NCBI RefSeq assembly: GCF_018531375.1
Contig: NZ_JAHBOH010000001.1
Location: forward strand, 682,001 to 746,000
Reading direction: 5' to 3'
Origin: Cellulomonas fulva
GTDB lineage: Bacteria > Actinomycetota > Actinomycetes > Actinomycetales > Cellulomonadaceae
Length of the DNA stretch: 64,000 nucleotides
Below, in pieces: positions 27,455 to 35,530 of this stretch; within the stretch, counting starts at the first letter, position 1, and every line of letters starts with the position of its first letter. The position numbers were made by a program, and so were the translations under genes. The notes under the pieces were generated by a model. It was not told where the DNA came from. It saw only the letters and a program-made list of their open reading frames with translations, and searched no databases.

Positions 27455-28219
27455 GTGGACACACTGATGCAACAGGCATTCTGGTCCGAGATCCTGGGTA
27501 CAGCGATGCTGCTGCTGCTGGGAGCGGGCGTCGTCGCGAACGTCATCCTGCCCAGGACCAAGGGGTTCGGCGGCGGCTGGCTCCTGATCAACTTCGGGTG
27601 GGGCCTCGGCGTCTTCGCCGGCGTCTACGTCGCGTTCAAGTCCGGGGCTCACCTCAACCCCGCGGTCACGGTCGGCCTGCTGACCGCCGACCAGCCGTTC
27701 TTCCAGATGAAGGACGACGCGGGGATGGTCACCGACTCGATCGACCCCACGTTCGGCAACGCGATGTGGTACATCCTGGCGCAGATGATCGGCGCCTTCG
27801 TGGGTGCGGTCCTGGCGTGGCTCGCGTACAAGAAGCACTTCGACCAGGAGGCCGACCCCGCCGTCAAGCTGGGCGTCTTCTCGACCGGCCCGGAGCTGCG
27901 CTCCTACGCGTGGAACTTCATCACCGAGGTCATCGCGACCTTCGTGCTGGTCTTCGTGGTCCTGGCGTTCGGCCCGACGCCGTCCGGGCTCGGCCCGCTC
28001 GCGGTCGCCCTCCTCGTCGTCGGCATCGGCGCCAGCCTCGGCGGACCGACGGGGTACGCGATCAACCCCGCACGTGACCTGGGTCCGCGCATCGCCCACG
28101 CCGTCCTGCCGATCCCGGGCAAGGGCTCCAGCGACTGGTCGTACGCCTGGGTCCCGGTGCTCGGACCGCTCGTCGGCGGCCTGCTCGCCGGCCTGCTCGG
28201 CCTGGCCTACATCTACTGA
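27455..28219 (+). CDS. glpF: Glycerol uptake facilitator (aquaglyceroporin)
   Basis: 254-residue MIP-family channel with six membrane spans and the two NPA signatures, HLNPAVTVG (first) and [11 protein letters not shown] (second). The Asp after NPAR is the hallmark of glycerol facilitators as opposed to water-only aquaporins. GTG 27455 follows AAGGGA (GAAGGGATAG) closely. Placement between glpD and glpK supports glycerol entry as its role. Confidence 0.95.
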   Translation: MDTLMQQAFWSEILGTAMLLLLGAGVVANVILPRTKGFGGGWLLINFGWGLGVFAGVYVAFKSGAHLNPAVTVGLLTADQPFFQMKDDAGMVTDSIDPTFGNAMWYILAQMIGAFVGAVLAWLAYKKHFDQEADPAVKLGVFSTGPELRSYAWNFITEVIATFVLVFVVLAFGPTPSGLGPLAVALLVVGIGASLGGPTGYAINPARDLGPRIAHAVLPIPGKGSSDWSYAWVPVLGPLVGGLLAGLLGLAYIY

Positions 28220-28224
28220 CCGGT

Positions 28225-28255
28225 GGTGGCGGGGCGCCGCGCGCGCCCCGCCACC
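28225..28255 (+). terminator. Hairpin between glpF and glpK
   Basis: Perfect 13-bp arms (28225-28237 and 28243-28255, GGTGGCGGGGCGC and its complement) with a 5-base loop start five bases after the glpF stop. As glpK follows on the same strand, it may be a partial terminator or a processing site tuning glpK relative to glpD-glpF. Confidence 0.65.
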
Positions 28256-28359
28256 CGTCGAGCGACGCGCCGAGCCCTCGGGGCTCGCCTCGCTCCCCTC
28301 GACCAACTCCCCCGTACCTCCCCCGCACCCGGCCGCACTCCGGAGCAAAGGATCACCCC

Positions 28360-29883
28360 ATGGCTGACACGAAGTACGTCCTGGCGATCGACCAGGGCAC
28401 GACGAGCACGCGCGCGATCGTGTTCGACCACGGCGGCCAGATCGTCGCCACGGGCCAGAAGGAGCACGAGCAGATCTTCCCGCGCGCCGGCTGGGTCGAG
28501 CACGACCCGGAGGAGATCTGGACCAACACGCGCGAGGTCGTCGGGCTCGCGCTGACGCGGGCCAACCTCACGCACAACGACATCGCCGCGGTCGGCATCA
28601 CCAACCAGCGCGAGACCGCGGTGGTCTGGGACCGCACCACGGGCAAGCCGGTCTACAACGCCATCGTCTGGCAGGACACCCGCACGCAGAAGATCGCCGA
28701 CGAGCTCGGCAACCTGGGCGGCGGCGCCGAGCGGTACAAGGCCAAGGTGGGCCTCCCGCTGGCGACGTACTTCTCCGGCCCGAAGGTGCGCTGGATCCTC
28801 GACAACGTGGACGGCGCCCGCGAGGCGGCCGAGCGCGGCGACCTCGCGTTCGGCAACACCGACTCGTGGGTCCTGTGGAACATGACGGGCGGGACCAACG
28901 GCGGCGTGCACGTCACCGACGTCACCAACGCCTCCCGCACCATGCTGATGAACCTCGACACGCTGACGTGGAACGAGGAGATCGCCGGCGAGATGGGCAT
29001 CCCGGTCTCGATGCTGCCCGAGATCCGCTCCTCGTCCGAGGTCTACGGGCAGGGCCGCGAGGGCGGCATGCTCCCGGGCGTGCCGATCGCCGGCATCCTC
29101 GGCGACCAGCAGGCCGCGACGTTCGGTCAGGCCTGCTTCGAGGTCGGCCACGCCAAGAACACGTACGGCACGGGTAACTTCATGCTGCTCAACACCGGCA
29201 CGGAGATCATCCCGTCGAAGAACGGGCTGCTGACGACGGTCTGCTACAAGATCGGCGACCAGGACACGGTGTACGCGCTCGAGGGCTCGATCGCCGTGAC
29301 CGGCTCGCTGGTGCAGTGGCTCCGGGACAACCTCGGGATCATCTCCTCGGCGCCCGAGATCGAGCAGCTCGCCAAGACGGTCGACGACAACGGCGGCGCC
29401 TACTTCGTCCCCGCGTTCTCCGGCCTCTTCGCCCCCTACTGGCGCTCGGACGCCCGCGGTGCGCTCGTCGGGCTCACCCGGTACGTCAACAAGGGGCACA
29501 TCGCCCGCGCCGCGCTCGAGGCCACGGCGTTCCAGACCCGCGAGGTGCTGGACGCGATGAACGCCGACTCGGGCGTGGACCTCACCGAGCTCAAGGTGGA
29601 CGGCGGCATGGTGGCCGACGAGCTGCTCATGCAGTTCCAGGCGGACATCCTGGGCGTCGACGTCGTCCGGCCGAAGGTGGCCGAGACGACCGCCCTCGGC
29701 GCTGCGTACGCCGCGGGCATCGCGGTCGGGTTCTGGGAGGGCGAGCAGGACGTCATCGACAACTGGGCCGAGGACAAGCGCTGGAGCCCCGACATGGCGG
29801 ACGACGAGCGCGACCGCCAGTACCGCCTCTGGAAGAAGGCCGTCACCAAGACCTTCGACTGGGTCGACGACGACGTGAGCTGA
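28360..29883 (+). CDS. glpK: Glycerol kinase
   Basis: 507-residue FGGY kinase phosphorylating glycerol with ATP to sn-glycerol 3-phosphate. The N-terminal ATPase motif is [15 protein letters not shown], the first FGGY signature region is [12 protein letters not shown], and the second-domain phosphate loop region is [16 protein letters not shown]. Length matches E. coli GlpK (502). Start ATG 28360 follows CAAAGGATC. It acts with the facilitator and the dehydrogenase encoded upstream to feed glycerol into triose phosphates. Confidence 0.98.
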   Translation: MADTKYVLAIDQGTTSTRAIVFDHGGQIVATGQKEHEQIFPRAGWVEHDPEEIWTNTREVVGLALTRANLTHNDIAAVGITNQRETAVVWDRTTGKPVYNAIVWQDTRTQKIADELGNLGGGAERYKAKVGLPLATYFSGPKVRWILDNVDGAREAAERGDLAFGNTDSWVLWNMTGGTNGGVHVTDVTNASRTMLMNLDTLTWNEEIAGEMGIPVSMLPEIRSSSEVYGQGREGGMLPGVPIAGILGDQQAATFGQACFEVGHAKNTYGTGNFMLLNTGTEIIPSKNGLLTTVCYKIGDQDTVYALEGSIAVTGSLVQWLRDNLGIISSAPEIEQLAKTVDDNGGAYFVPAFSGLFAPYWRSDARGALVGLTRYVNKGHIARAALEATAFQTREVLDAMNADSGVDLTELKVDGGMVADELLMQFQADILGVDVVRPKVAETTALGAAYAAGIAVGFWEGEQDVIDNWAEDKRWSPDMADDERDRQYRLWKKAVTKTFDWVDDDVS

Positions 29884-29929
29884 CGCATCGGCAGGCGAAG
29901 CCTGTCAGAGCGTTCCTCCACGCACACCG

Positions 29930-29971
29930 CCGCGAGGGGGCCGGGCGCCCGGACGCCCGGCCTCCTCGCGG
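29930..29971 (+). terminator. Strong terminator after glpK
   Basis: An 18-bp stem (29930-29947 with 29954-29971, one G-U pair) and a 6-base loop, the strongest simple hairpin in the gap, ends the glycerol operon. A weaker 7-bp hairpin GGCAGGC-GAA-GCCTGTC lies closer to the stop. Confidence 0.8.
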
Positions 29972-29998
29972 CGTCCGGGTGCGGCGCGTCGGCGCGCG

Positions 29999-30032
29999 CC
30001 GCGTTCGGTGCAGTGCCGCGTTCGGTGCGGTG
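29999..30032. repeat. Two 17-bp tandem units in the glpK-xthA gap
   Basis: CCGCGTTCGGTGC(A/G)GTG occurs twice head to tail, followed by degenerate GTTCGGTG copies up to about 30075. No gene or clear promoter is recognisable within them. Confidence 0.55.
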
Positions 30033-30098
30033 CGCCGTTCGATGTGCTGTGGCCCGTTCGGTGGGCGTTCGGCGGGAGGGAGTGTCGGCGTCTGGCCT

Positions 30099-30236
30099 GT
30101 GCACGACGACGGCCCGGTCGCCGTGCGTGGCCTGGCGTCGCTCCGCATGGGCTGGGGCGACGAGGACGACGACCTGTTCCTGGAACGCATCGAGGCCGAC
30201 GCACGGGCCCGCATGGCACGGGGTCGGCACGGGTAG
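30099..30236 (+). CDS. Possible 45-residue acidic/basic small protein upstream of xthA
   Basis: A GTG-initiated frame of 45 codons ends nine bases before xthA. Its codons show the strong G/C third-position bias of real genes here, and the peptide has a run GWGDEDDDLFLERIEADARARM predicted as an amphipathic helix. A GGGAGGG lies about 20 bases upstream, rather far for a ribosome-binding site. I do not recognise a family. It may be co-transcribed with xthA. Confidence 0.4.
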   Translation: MHDDGPVAVRGLASLRMGWGDEDDDLFLERIEADARARMARGRHG

Positions 30237-30245
30237 GGTCGGCGC

Positions 30246-31034
30246 GTGCTGCTGGCGACGTGGAACATCAACTCGATCCGAGCGCGCGTGGAGCGAGCCA
30301 CCGCCTTCCTGGAGCGCAGCGGCGTGGACGTCCTGGCGCTCCAGGAGACCAAGTGCAAGGACGAGCAGTTCCCGCACGAGGCGTTCGAGGCGCTGGGGTA
30401 CGAGGTCGCGCACGTGGGGCACAGCCAGTGGAACGGCGTGGCGATCGTGTCCCGCGTGGGCATCGAGGACGTCGCGGTCGGCTTCCCCGGCATGCCGACC
30501 TGGGGCGACCCCGCGGCGGCGGAGGCGCGCGCGATCGGCGCGACGTGCGGCGGCGTGCGGCTCTGGAGCCTCTACGTGCCCAACGGCCGGGAGATCGACG
30601 ACCCGCACTTCACCTACAAGCTCGACTGGCTCGCCGCGCTCCGGGAGGCCGCGGGCGGCTGGCTGAGCACCGACCCGCAGGCGCAGGTGGCGCTCGTCGG
30701 CGACTGGAACATCGCGCCCCTCGACACCGACGTCTGGGACCCTGCGTTCTTCGCCGGGCGCACGCACGTCACGCCCGCGGAACGCTCGGCGTTCGCCGCG
30801 ATCGGCGAGGCGGGCTACACGGAGGTCTCCCGCGTCCACGTGCCCGCGGAGCACACCTACACGTACTGGGACTACCAGCAGCTCCGGTTCCCCAAGAACA
30901 AGGGCATGCGCATCGACCTGACCTACGCGTCGCCGGCCCTCGCGGCGCGGGTCCAGGGCGTGACCATCGTGCGCGACGAGCGCAAGGGCAAGCAGCCGTC
31001 CGACCACGTCCCCGTGGTCCTCGAGCTCGCATGA
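30246..31034 (+). CDS. xthA: Exodeoxyribonuclease III
   Basis: 262-residue EEP-superfamily nuclease with AP-endonuclease and 3'-5' exonuclease activity in base-excision repair. Family motifs appear in order: TWNINSIRAR, LQETKCKD (metal Glu), GDWNIAPLDTDVWDP (catalytic Asp/Asn), IDLTYASP and the terminal SDHVPVVLEL (catalytic Asp-His). Full length. GTG 30246 starts the reading. Convergent with the spermidine-synthase-like gene, whose stop lies 8 bases away. Confidence 0.97.
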   Translation: MLLATWNINSIRARVERATAFLERSGVDVLALQETKCKDEQFPHEAFEALGYEVAHVGHSQWNGVAIVSRVGIEDVAVGFPGMPTWGDPAAAEARAIGATCGGVRLWSLYVPNGREIDDPHFTYKLDWLAALREAAGGWLSTDPQAQVALVGDWNIAPLDTDVWDPAFFAGRTHVTPAERSAFAAIGEAGYTEVSRVHVPAEHTYTYWDYQQLRFPKNKGMRIDLTYASPALAARVQGVTIVRDERKGKQPSDHVPVVLELA

Positions 31035-31041
31035 TGCCGGG

Positions 31042-32676
31042 TCAGTAGCGCCACCGGCGCATGTCGTCCTGGTAGGCGCGGTAGATCGCGGGCGACAGCA
31101 GGGTCGAGGCCGGCATCGCCTCCTCGGTCAGGTCGCCCGGCAGACGGGCCGTCGCCGCGAGCGACGTGGCGTCGTGGAACCGCAGGCCCGCGGGCAACGG
31201 TGTCGCCGCGAACAGGCCGGAACCCGAGCCAGGCAGCGAGAGCGCGAAGCCCCACTCGCCGAACGACGGCACGTTGACCGTCAGCGGCACCACGCTGCGC
31301 CGCGGTCCGCCTTCCCGCATCGTCGCGACCACCTGCCAGAACGCGTGGGGCGTGAAGTACGTCGAGGTGGCCTGCGTCGCGAACGCTCCGCCCGGCCGCA
31401 GGTGCGCGACGACCGAGGAGTAGAACTCGGCCGAGTACAGCTTCGCCACGCGCTCGTCGGACGGGTCCACGAGGTCGATGAGCACCGCGTCGAACGTCGA
31501 CGCGGCGTCGCGCATCCACCCGAACGCGTCCTCGTTGACGACCGACACCCGAGGGTCCGCGAGCGCGTCCTCGTTGAGACCGCGCAGCAGCCGGTTGGTC
31601 TGCGCCAGGCGCGTGACCGCGGGGTCGAGGTCGACGACGACGACCTCGCGGACCGTGGGGTAGCGCAGCACCTCGCGGGCCAGCAGACCGTCGCCGCCAC
31701 CGAGGATCGCCACGGACGCAGGGGCCTGCACCGACGTGAGCGTCGCGTGCGCGAGGGTCTCGTGGTAGCGCGCCTCGTCGAGCGAGGAGAACTGGAGCTG
31801 GTCGTTGAGGTACAGGCGCACGTCGCCCTGGTACTGGGTCACGACGAGCTTCTGGTACCGCGATGTCGTCGCCGTCACGACCGGGTCCTGGTAGAGCCGC
31901 GTCGACAACGCGGCCTCCAGCCCGGACGACGCCGCGAAGACGACGAGCAGGGCCGCGAGGGAGCCCGCGGTCACCCACGTCCACCGCGGGCGGTGGCCCA
32001 TCCGCGCGAGCATGAACAGCGCCACGCCGACGTTGAGGATGGCGACCGCGAGGGCGGTGCGGACCAGACCGAGGACAGGCAGCAGCAGGAACGGGAACAG
32101 CAGCGACGCGAGCAGCGCACCCAGGTAGTCGAGCGCGAGCACCTTCGACAGCAGCGAGACGGACTCGTCGCGGCCCTGCTCCTTGAGCAGCGCGACGAGC
32201 AGCGGGATCTCGATGCCGATCCCGATCCCGATGCTCACCGACAGCAGCACGAAGACCGGCCAGTACAGGTCGGTCTGGCCGTACGCCCAGAACAGCACGA
32301 GCACCGACGAGCCGCCGACGAGGCCGAGCAGGAGCTCGTTGCGCACGAACGCGAGGCCCGACGGCCCCGGCAGCCGTGGGGCGAGCAACGAGCCGACCCC
32401 CATGCCGAACAACGACAACCCGGTCGCCACCGAGAACGCGACGACCGAGTCGCCGACGAGGTAGGACGCCGCGGTGCCGAGGATCAGCTCGTAGACGATC
32501 CCGCCGACCGCCACGAGCAGCGCCGCGGCGAAGACGGTCGGCCGGTCCATCGCCCGCGCTCGACCGCCGCCCGTCCTGAGCCCCACAGGCTCGGGTGCAG
32601 CGGGCTCGGGTGCAGCGGGCTCGGGCGCAGCGGGTTCGGGCGCAGTAGGCCCCGGTTCGGGCTCGACGAGAGACAC
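31042..32676 (-). CDS. Membrane-anchored spermidine-synthase-like aminopropyltransferase
   Basis: 544-residue protein in two parts. Residues about 45-255 hold seven or eight membrane spans, preceded by a cytoplasmic tail of four APEPA repeats. Residues about 280-530 form a class I Rossmann domain with the aminopropyltransferase motif AILGGGDGLLAREVLRYP, the acidic strand end VVVDLDP and catalytic-region VLIDLVDPSD. Soluble enzymes transfer aminopropyl from decarboxylated SAM to putrescine or spermidine. Here the active domain is fixed at the membrane, so a membrane-associated acceptor is possible. Last gene of speD - DUF4178 - DUF350 - this gene (start 2 bases after the DUF350 stop). True product untested. 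Confidence 0.88.
   Translation of the reverse strand: MSLVEPEPGPTAPEPAAPEPAAPEPAAPEPVGLRTGGGRARAMDRPTVFAAALLVAVGGIVYELILGTAASYLVGDSVVAFSVATGLSLFGMGVGSLLAPRLPGPSGLAFVRNELLLGLVGGSSVLVLFWAYGQTDLYWPVFVLLSVSIGIGIGIEIPLLVALLKEQGRDESVSLLSKVLALDYLGALLASLLFPFLLLPVLGLVRTALAVAILNVGVALFMLARMGHRPRWTWVTAGSLAALLVVFAASSGLEAALSTRLYQDPVVTATTSRYQKLVVTQYQGDVRLYLNDQLQFSSLDEARYHETLAHATLTSVQAPASVAILGGGDGLLAREVLRYPTVREVVVVDLDPAVTRLAQTNRLLRGLNEDALADPRVSVVNEDAFGWMRDAASTFDAVLIDLVDPSDERVAKLYSAEFYSSVVAHLRPGGAFATQATSTYFTPHAFWQVVATMREGGPRRSVVPLTVNVPSFGEWGFALSLPGSGSGLFAATPLPAGLRFHDATSLAATARLPGDLTEEAMPASTLLSPAIYRAYQDDMRRWRY
32588..32647. repeat. Four 15-bp tandem repeats coding the APEPA N-terminal tail
   Basis: Four head-to-tail 15-bp units (G)GCTCGGG(T/C)GCAGCG encode repeated A-P-E-P-A in the tail of the membrane aminopropyltransferase, before its first membrane span. 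Unit length preserves the frame. Confidence 0.8.
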
Positions 32677-32678
32677 GC

Positions 32679-32882
32679 TCAGGAGCTGATCGTGCCCGCG
32701 ATGATCAGGCCGATCGCCACCGCGACCCCCGCGATGAGGATGCCGAACGCGACGTTGTGCTCCTCGACGAGCTCGTGGCGCAGGTTGAGCCGGAACATCT
32801 TGTCCGCCCCGACGATCGCGAGCAGCAGCAGCACGATGCCGAGCACCGAGTACAGGATGGTCGACAGGAACTCGATGATCAC
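32679..32882 (-). CDS. DUF350 small membrane protein
   Basis: 67 residues with two membrane helices (about 5-25 and 45-65) joined by a charged loop KMFRLNLRHELVEEHN, the DUF350/YjfL hairpin with its conserved E-E-x-N at the loop end. Many DUF350 proteins carry two such hairpins; this is a single-hairpin version. Function of the family is not established, but it recurs beside polyamine and ATP-grasp enzymes, including E. coli yjfL near yjfC. Sits between DUF4178 and the membrane aminopropyltransferase, close enough to share one mRNA. Confidence 0.85.
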   Translation of the reverse strand: MIIEFLSTILYSVLGIVLLLLAIVGADKMFRLNLRHELVEEHNVAFGILIAGVAVAIGLIIAGTISS

Positions 32883-32922
32883 GCGTTCTCCTCGTTGGTC
32901 GGGCCCGCGCTCGTCGGGCCGG

Positions 32923-33642
32923 TCACTTGCCCACTCCGGAACCGCCGCCGCCGTACAACGGCCGCATGTGGCACTCCTCCTGCGTCGTCACCTGCCCCGT
33001 GACGCTCGTGACGGTGCGCGGCGTGCACTCCTGACGCACCGGCACGCACGACGCGGCGACCATGCCGACGAACAGCACGACGAGCACCAGGCACCCGATC
33101 CCGCCCATCCGCCGGCGCGCCACCCGCTTGCCGAAGTGCGCCTTCTGGTCAGCGGTGTCCAGGACGATGCCGTGGTAGACGTCCAGCACGCGCTCGTCGA
33201 ACCGCTCGACGGACAGGACGAAGCCCTGGCCCTTGAGCTCGGCGTACGCGACCTCCTGCCCGATCGTCAGGTCGTACGTGAACGCCCCGTCGAGCGACGC
33301 GATCCGTCCGACCCCCACCTCGTGCACCCGGACGTCGTGGCGGTACCCGCCGAACGTGACGACGAGCTCCTGACCCTCGCGCAGCTCGGACGGGTCCAGG
33401 CGCTCCGCGACCCGCATCGGACGGTAGAGGGTGACGGCATTCGTGTAGTGGTCGTACTCCACCCAGAAGTCGAGGTTCTCGTAGCCGAGGACCTCCCACT
33501 CCTCCCAGGTGTACGTCGTCTTGTCCTCCGGGTCCCACTCCTCGTACACGACGACGCCGTGGGGCATCGAACGCCACGGCGGCAGCCCGACGAGGTGGCG
33601 GCCCAGCTTCATCCGGGCGCGCGGCCGTCGGCCGACGCTCAC
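32923..33642 (-). CDS. DUF4178-domain membrane protein
   Basis: 239 residues. The DUF4178 beta-rich domain occupies about residues 25-165 (WEEWEVLGYENLDFWVEYDHYT is the diagnostic core), followed by a single membrane helix (about 180-200, GCLVLVVLFVGMVAASC) and a short extracellular end with cysteines and a Gly-rich tail. GTG 33642 overlaps the speD stop by four bases (GTGA) and is therefore preferred to ATG 33612. The domain's function is unknown; it recurs with DUF350 and polyamine genes. The topology would present the DUF4178 domain to the cytoplasm, next to the SpeD product. Confidence 0.88.
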   Translation of the reverse strand: MSVGRRPRARMKLGRHLVGLPPWRSMPHGVVVYEEWDPEDKTTYTWEEWEVLGYENLDFWVEYDHYTNAVTLYRPMRVAERLDPSELREGQELVVTFGGYRHDVRVHEVGVGRIASLDGAFTYDLTIGQEVAYAELKGQGFVLSVERFDERVLDVYHGIVLDTADQKAHFGKRVARRRMGGIGCLVLVVLFVGMVAASCVPVRQECTPRTVTSVTGQVTTQEECHMRPLYGGGGSGVGK

Positions 33643-34019
33643 GAGCCCGCCACCGCAGGGCGTGCGGGCGTCAGGGTGCGGACGACGGCGTCCCCCGCGA
33701 AGCGGCGCGCCAGGTCCGCCCGCGTCTGCTCCGCGAAGCCGTCGGGGGGACGCCGGCACGACGTGAGCGTGACGTACGCGGCGCCGTGCTCCGGCCACGT
33801 GTGCACCGCGACGTGCGACTCCGCGAGCAGGATCGCCAGGCTGAGCCCGTGCGGCGCGAACCGGTGCTCCGCCTCCGCCCCGACCGGGTGCAGCCCCGCG
33901 CGCTCGACGACCGCGTCGAGCGCCGCGCGGACGGTCGCCGCGTCGTCGAGGAGCCGCGACCCGGCACCGAGGACGTCGAAGACGTAGACGTGGTTGAGGG
34001 GTGGCTCGCGCCCAGGCAC
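33639..34019 (-). CDS. speD: S-adenosylmethionine decarboxylase (class 1B, SpeH type)
   Basis: 126-residue pyruvoyl-enzyme precursor that decarboxylates SAM to give the aminopropyl donor. The self-cleavage site is E67-S68 in LLAESHVAVHTWPE, with the conserved His residues after it and the catalytic Cys in TLTSC (residue 88). Length and motifs match short prokaryotic SpeD/SpeH. GTG 34019 is chosen from the conserved N-terminus (NHVYVFDVLG); longer readings add Pro/Arg-rich sequence. First of the four-gene cassette and divergent from the DUF4190 gene across a short control region. It supplies the last gene of the cassette with its likely cosubstrate. Confidence 0.93.
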   Translation of the reverse strand: MPGREPPLNHVYVFDVLGAGSRLLDDAATVRAALDAVVERAGLHPVGAEAEHRFAPHGLSLAILLAESHVAVHTWPEHGAAYVTLTSCRRPPDGFAEQTRADLARRFAGDAVVRTLTPARPAVAGS

Positions 34020-34162
34020 TCCGCGGCCTCCCGTCGTCCGAGCGCCCGACGGCGCGGTGGTCGGTGCGCACCGTATCCGACCCCCGGCCACCCCGGGTGG
34101 AGTTGTGCACACATCGAGCCAGCACTCGACCCGCGAGCGCCGGCGTCGGCTAGGTTGCGCGC

Positions 34163-34882
34163 ATGAGCAACGCCGCCGGGGAGCCGAACCCCTTCGGTCC
34201 GCCTGCCGAGCGCAGCGACCCGCCGGTCCCGCCCACGACGCTCTACGGGTCGCCCCCCGGGTACGGGCACCAGCCGACCGACGGCACCGCGCCGGGCTAC
34301 GCGCCGACCGCGCCGTACGGCACCGCGCCGGGCTACGCGCCGACCTCGCCGTACGGCCCCCCCGCGGGGTACGGGGCGCCCGCCGGGTCCGCCGCGCCGA
34401 CGGCGTACCCCGGGTCCGCCGCGCCCGCCGCCTACCCCGGCTACGCCGCGCCCAGCGCCTACCCCGGCTACGCCGCGCCCGGCGCGTACCCGGGCTACGC
34501 CGGCCCGCCCGGGTGGGCCGGCTACGTCCCGCAGGTGCCGCTGCCGACCGACGGGCTGGCGATAGGCTCGTTCGTCACCAGCCTCGTCGGGCTCGTCCTG
34601 CTGGCCGGCCTCAGCTCGCCGGTCGGGCTGGTGCTCGGCATCGTGTCCCTGCGGCGGATCCGGCGTACCGGGAAGGGCGGGCGCGGGTTCGCGATCGCGG
34701 GCATCGTCACCGGCGTCCTCGGCACGCTCTACCTCCTCGCCCTCGTCGCCCTGTTCCTGTGGGCCGCCCTGTCGCTGCCCGGCTCCGGGTCGGACCCGGG
34801 CTGGACCGGGGGCTACACCACCACGGCGTGGGCGCCCGGGCCGGCCGCGGCGACGAGTCCCGCCGGGGCCGCGACGCCATGA
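34163..34882 (+). CDS. DUF4190 membrane protein with Tyr/Pro/Gly repeat tail
   Basis: 239 residues. The N-terminal 125 are low-complexity, built from GTAPGYAPT(A/S)PY and AAPxAYPGY units encoded by 36-bp (34283-34354) and 27-bp (34391-34498) DNA repeats. Then comes a DUF4190 domain with two membrane helices and the connecting basic loop SLRRIRRTGKGGRGFAIAGIV. Tyr/Pro-rich cytoplasmic tails on DUF4190 proteins are common in actinobacteria and may mediate condensation or scaffold contacts; function is unknown. Its stop overlaps the next gene by 4 bp (ATGA), so the two are coupled. Confidence 0.85.
   Translation: MSNAAGEPNPFGPPAERSDPPVPPTTLYGSPPGYGHQPTDGTAPGYAPTAPYGTAPGYAPTSPYGPPAGYGAPAGSAAPTAYPGSAAPAAYPGYAAPSAYPGYAAPGAYPGYAGPPGWAGYVPQVPLPTDGLAIGSFVTSLVGLVLLAGLSSPVGLVLGIVSLRRIRRTGKGGRGFAIAGIVTGVLGTLYLLALVALFLWAALSLPGSGSDPGWTGGYTTTAWAPGPAAATSPAGAATP
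34283..34498. repeat. Tandem repeats in the DUF4190 N-terminal tail
   Basis: Two 36-bp units (34283-34318, 34319-34354) encode GTAPGYAPT(A/S)PY, and four 27-bp units (34391-34498) encode AAPxAYPG(S/Y). All are in frame, so repeat-number variation would change tail length only. Confidence 0.8.
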
Positions 34883-35493
34883 CCGCCTACCCCGAGCCCC
34901 ACTACGCACCCGGCTGGGACCGGCCGGCCCGCCGCGGCACCGACGGGTTCGCGGTGGCGTCGATCGTCACGGCGCTCCTGGGCCTCGGCCCGCTCGCGCT
35001 CGGGCTCGGCATCACGGGCACCATCACGACGCGACGGCGCGGCACCGCCGGGCGCGGGGTCGCGATCGCCGCCGTGGTGCTCGGCGCCCTGGAGACGGTC
35101 GCGCTGCTGGTCGGCGTCGCGCTGCTCGGCACGTCCTGGCTGCAGTCCCGGCCGCTGCCGGCGGACGTCGCGGAGCCGCGCACCGCGCACGCCGTGCAGC
35201 TCGTCGTCGGCAACTGCCTGGCGGACCTGCCACCGGACGGCGACGTCGACACGGTGCGCGTGGTGCCGTGCGACGGACCGCACACCGCCCGCGTGGCGAG
35301 CAGCTACGCGTTCAGCGCGGACGCGATCTGGCCCGGCCAGGGCGACGCGGACGCGCTCGTCGCGCGCTCCTGCGTGCTGACCGCCGACGAGCAGGCGGTC
35401 GGCCGGGTCGTGGTGACGTGGGCACCCACCGAGCAGAGCTGGGACCGCGGCGACCGCACCGGCCTGTGCGTCGTCGTGACCCCCGCCGGCTGA
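34879..35493 (+). CDS. DUF4190/Septum_form membrane protein
   Basis: 204 residues: two membrane helices of the DUF4190 type (about 22-80, with TTRRRGTAGRGVAIAAVVLGA) and an extracellular Septum_form-like domain (about 95-204). The latter shows the family pattern GNCLADLP ... VPCDGPHTARV ... SCVLTADE ... GLCVVV, with four cysteines. Septum_form was named from association with actinobacterial septum genes; a direct role is unproven. ATG 34879 is fixed by the overlap with the preceding gene. Confidence 0.85.
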   Translation: MTAYPEPHYAPGWDRPARRGTDGFAVASIVTALLGLGPLALGLGITGTITTRRRGTAGRGVAIAAVVLGALETVALLVGVALLGTSWLQSRPLPADVAEPRTAHAVQLVVGNCLADLPPDGDVDTVRVVPCDGPHTARVASSYAFSADAIWPGQGDADALVARSCVLTADEQAVGRVVVTWAPTEQSWDRGDRTGLCVVVTPAG

Positions 35494-35530
35494 GCCGCCC
35501 GGGCGACGGCCGGTCCGCTGCGTGACCGGG

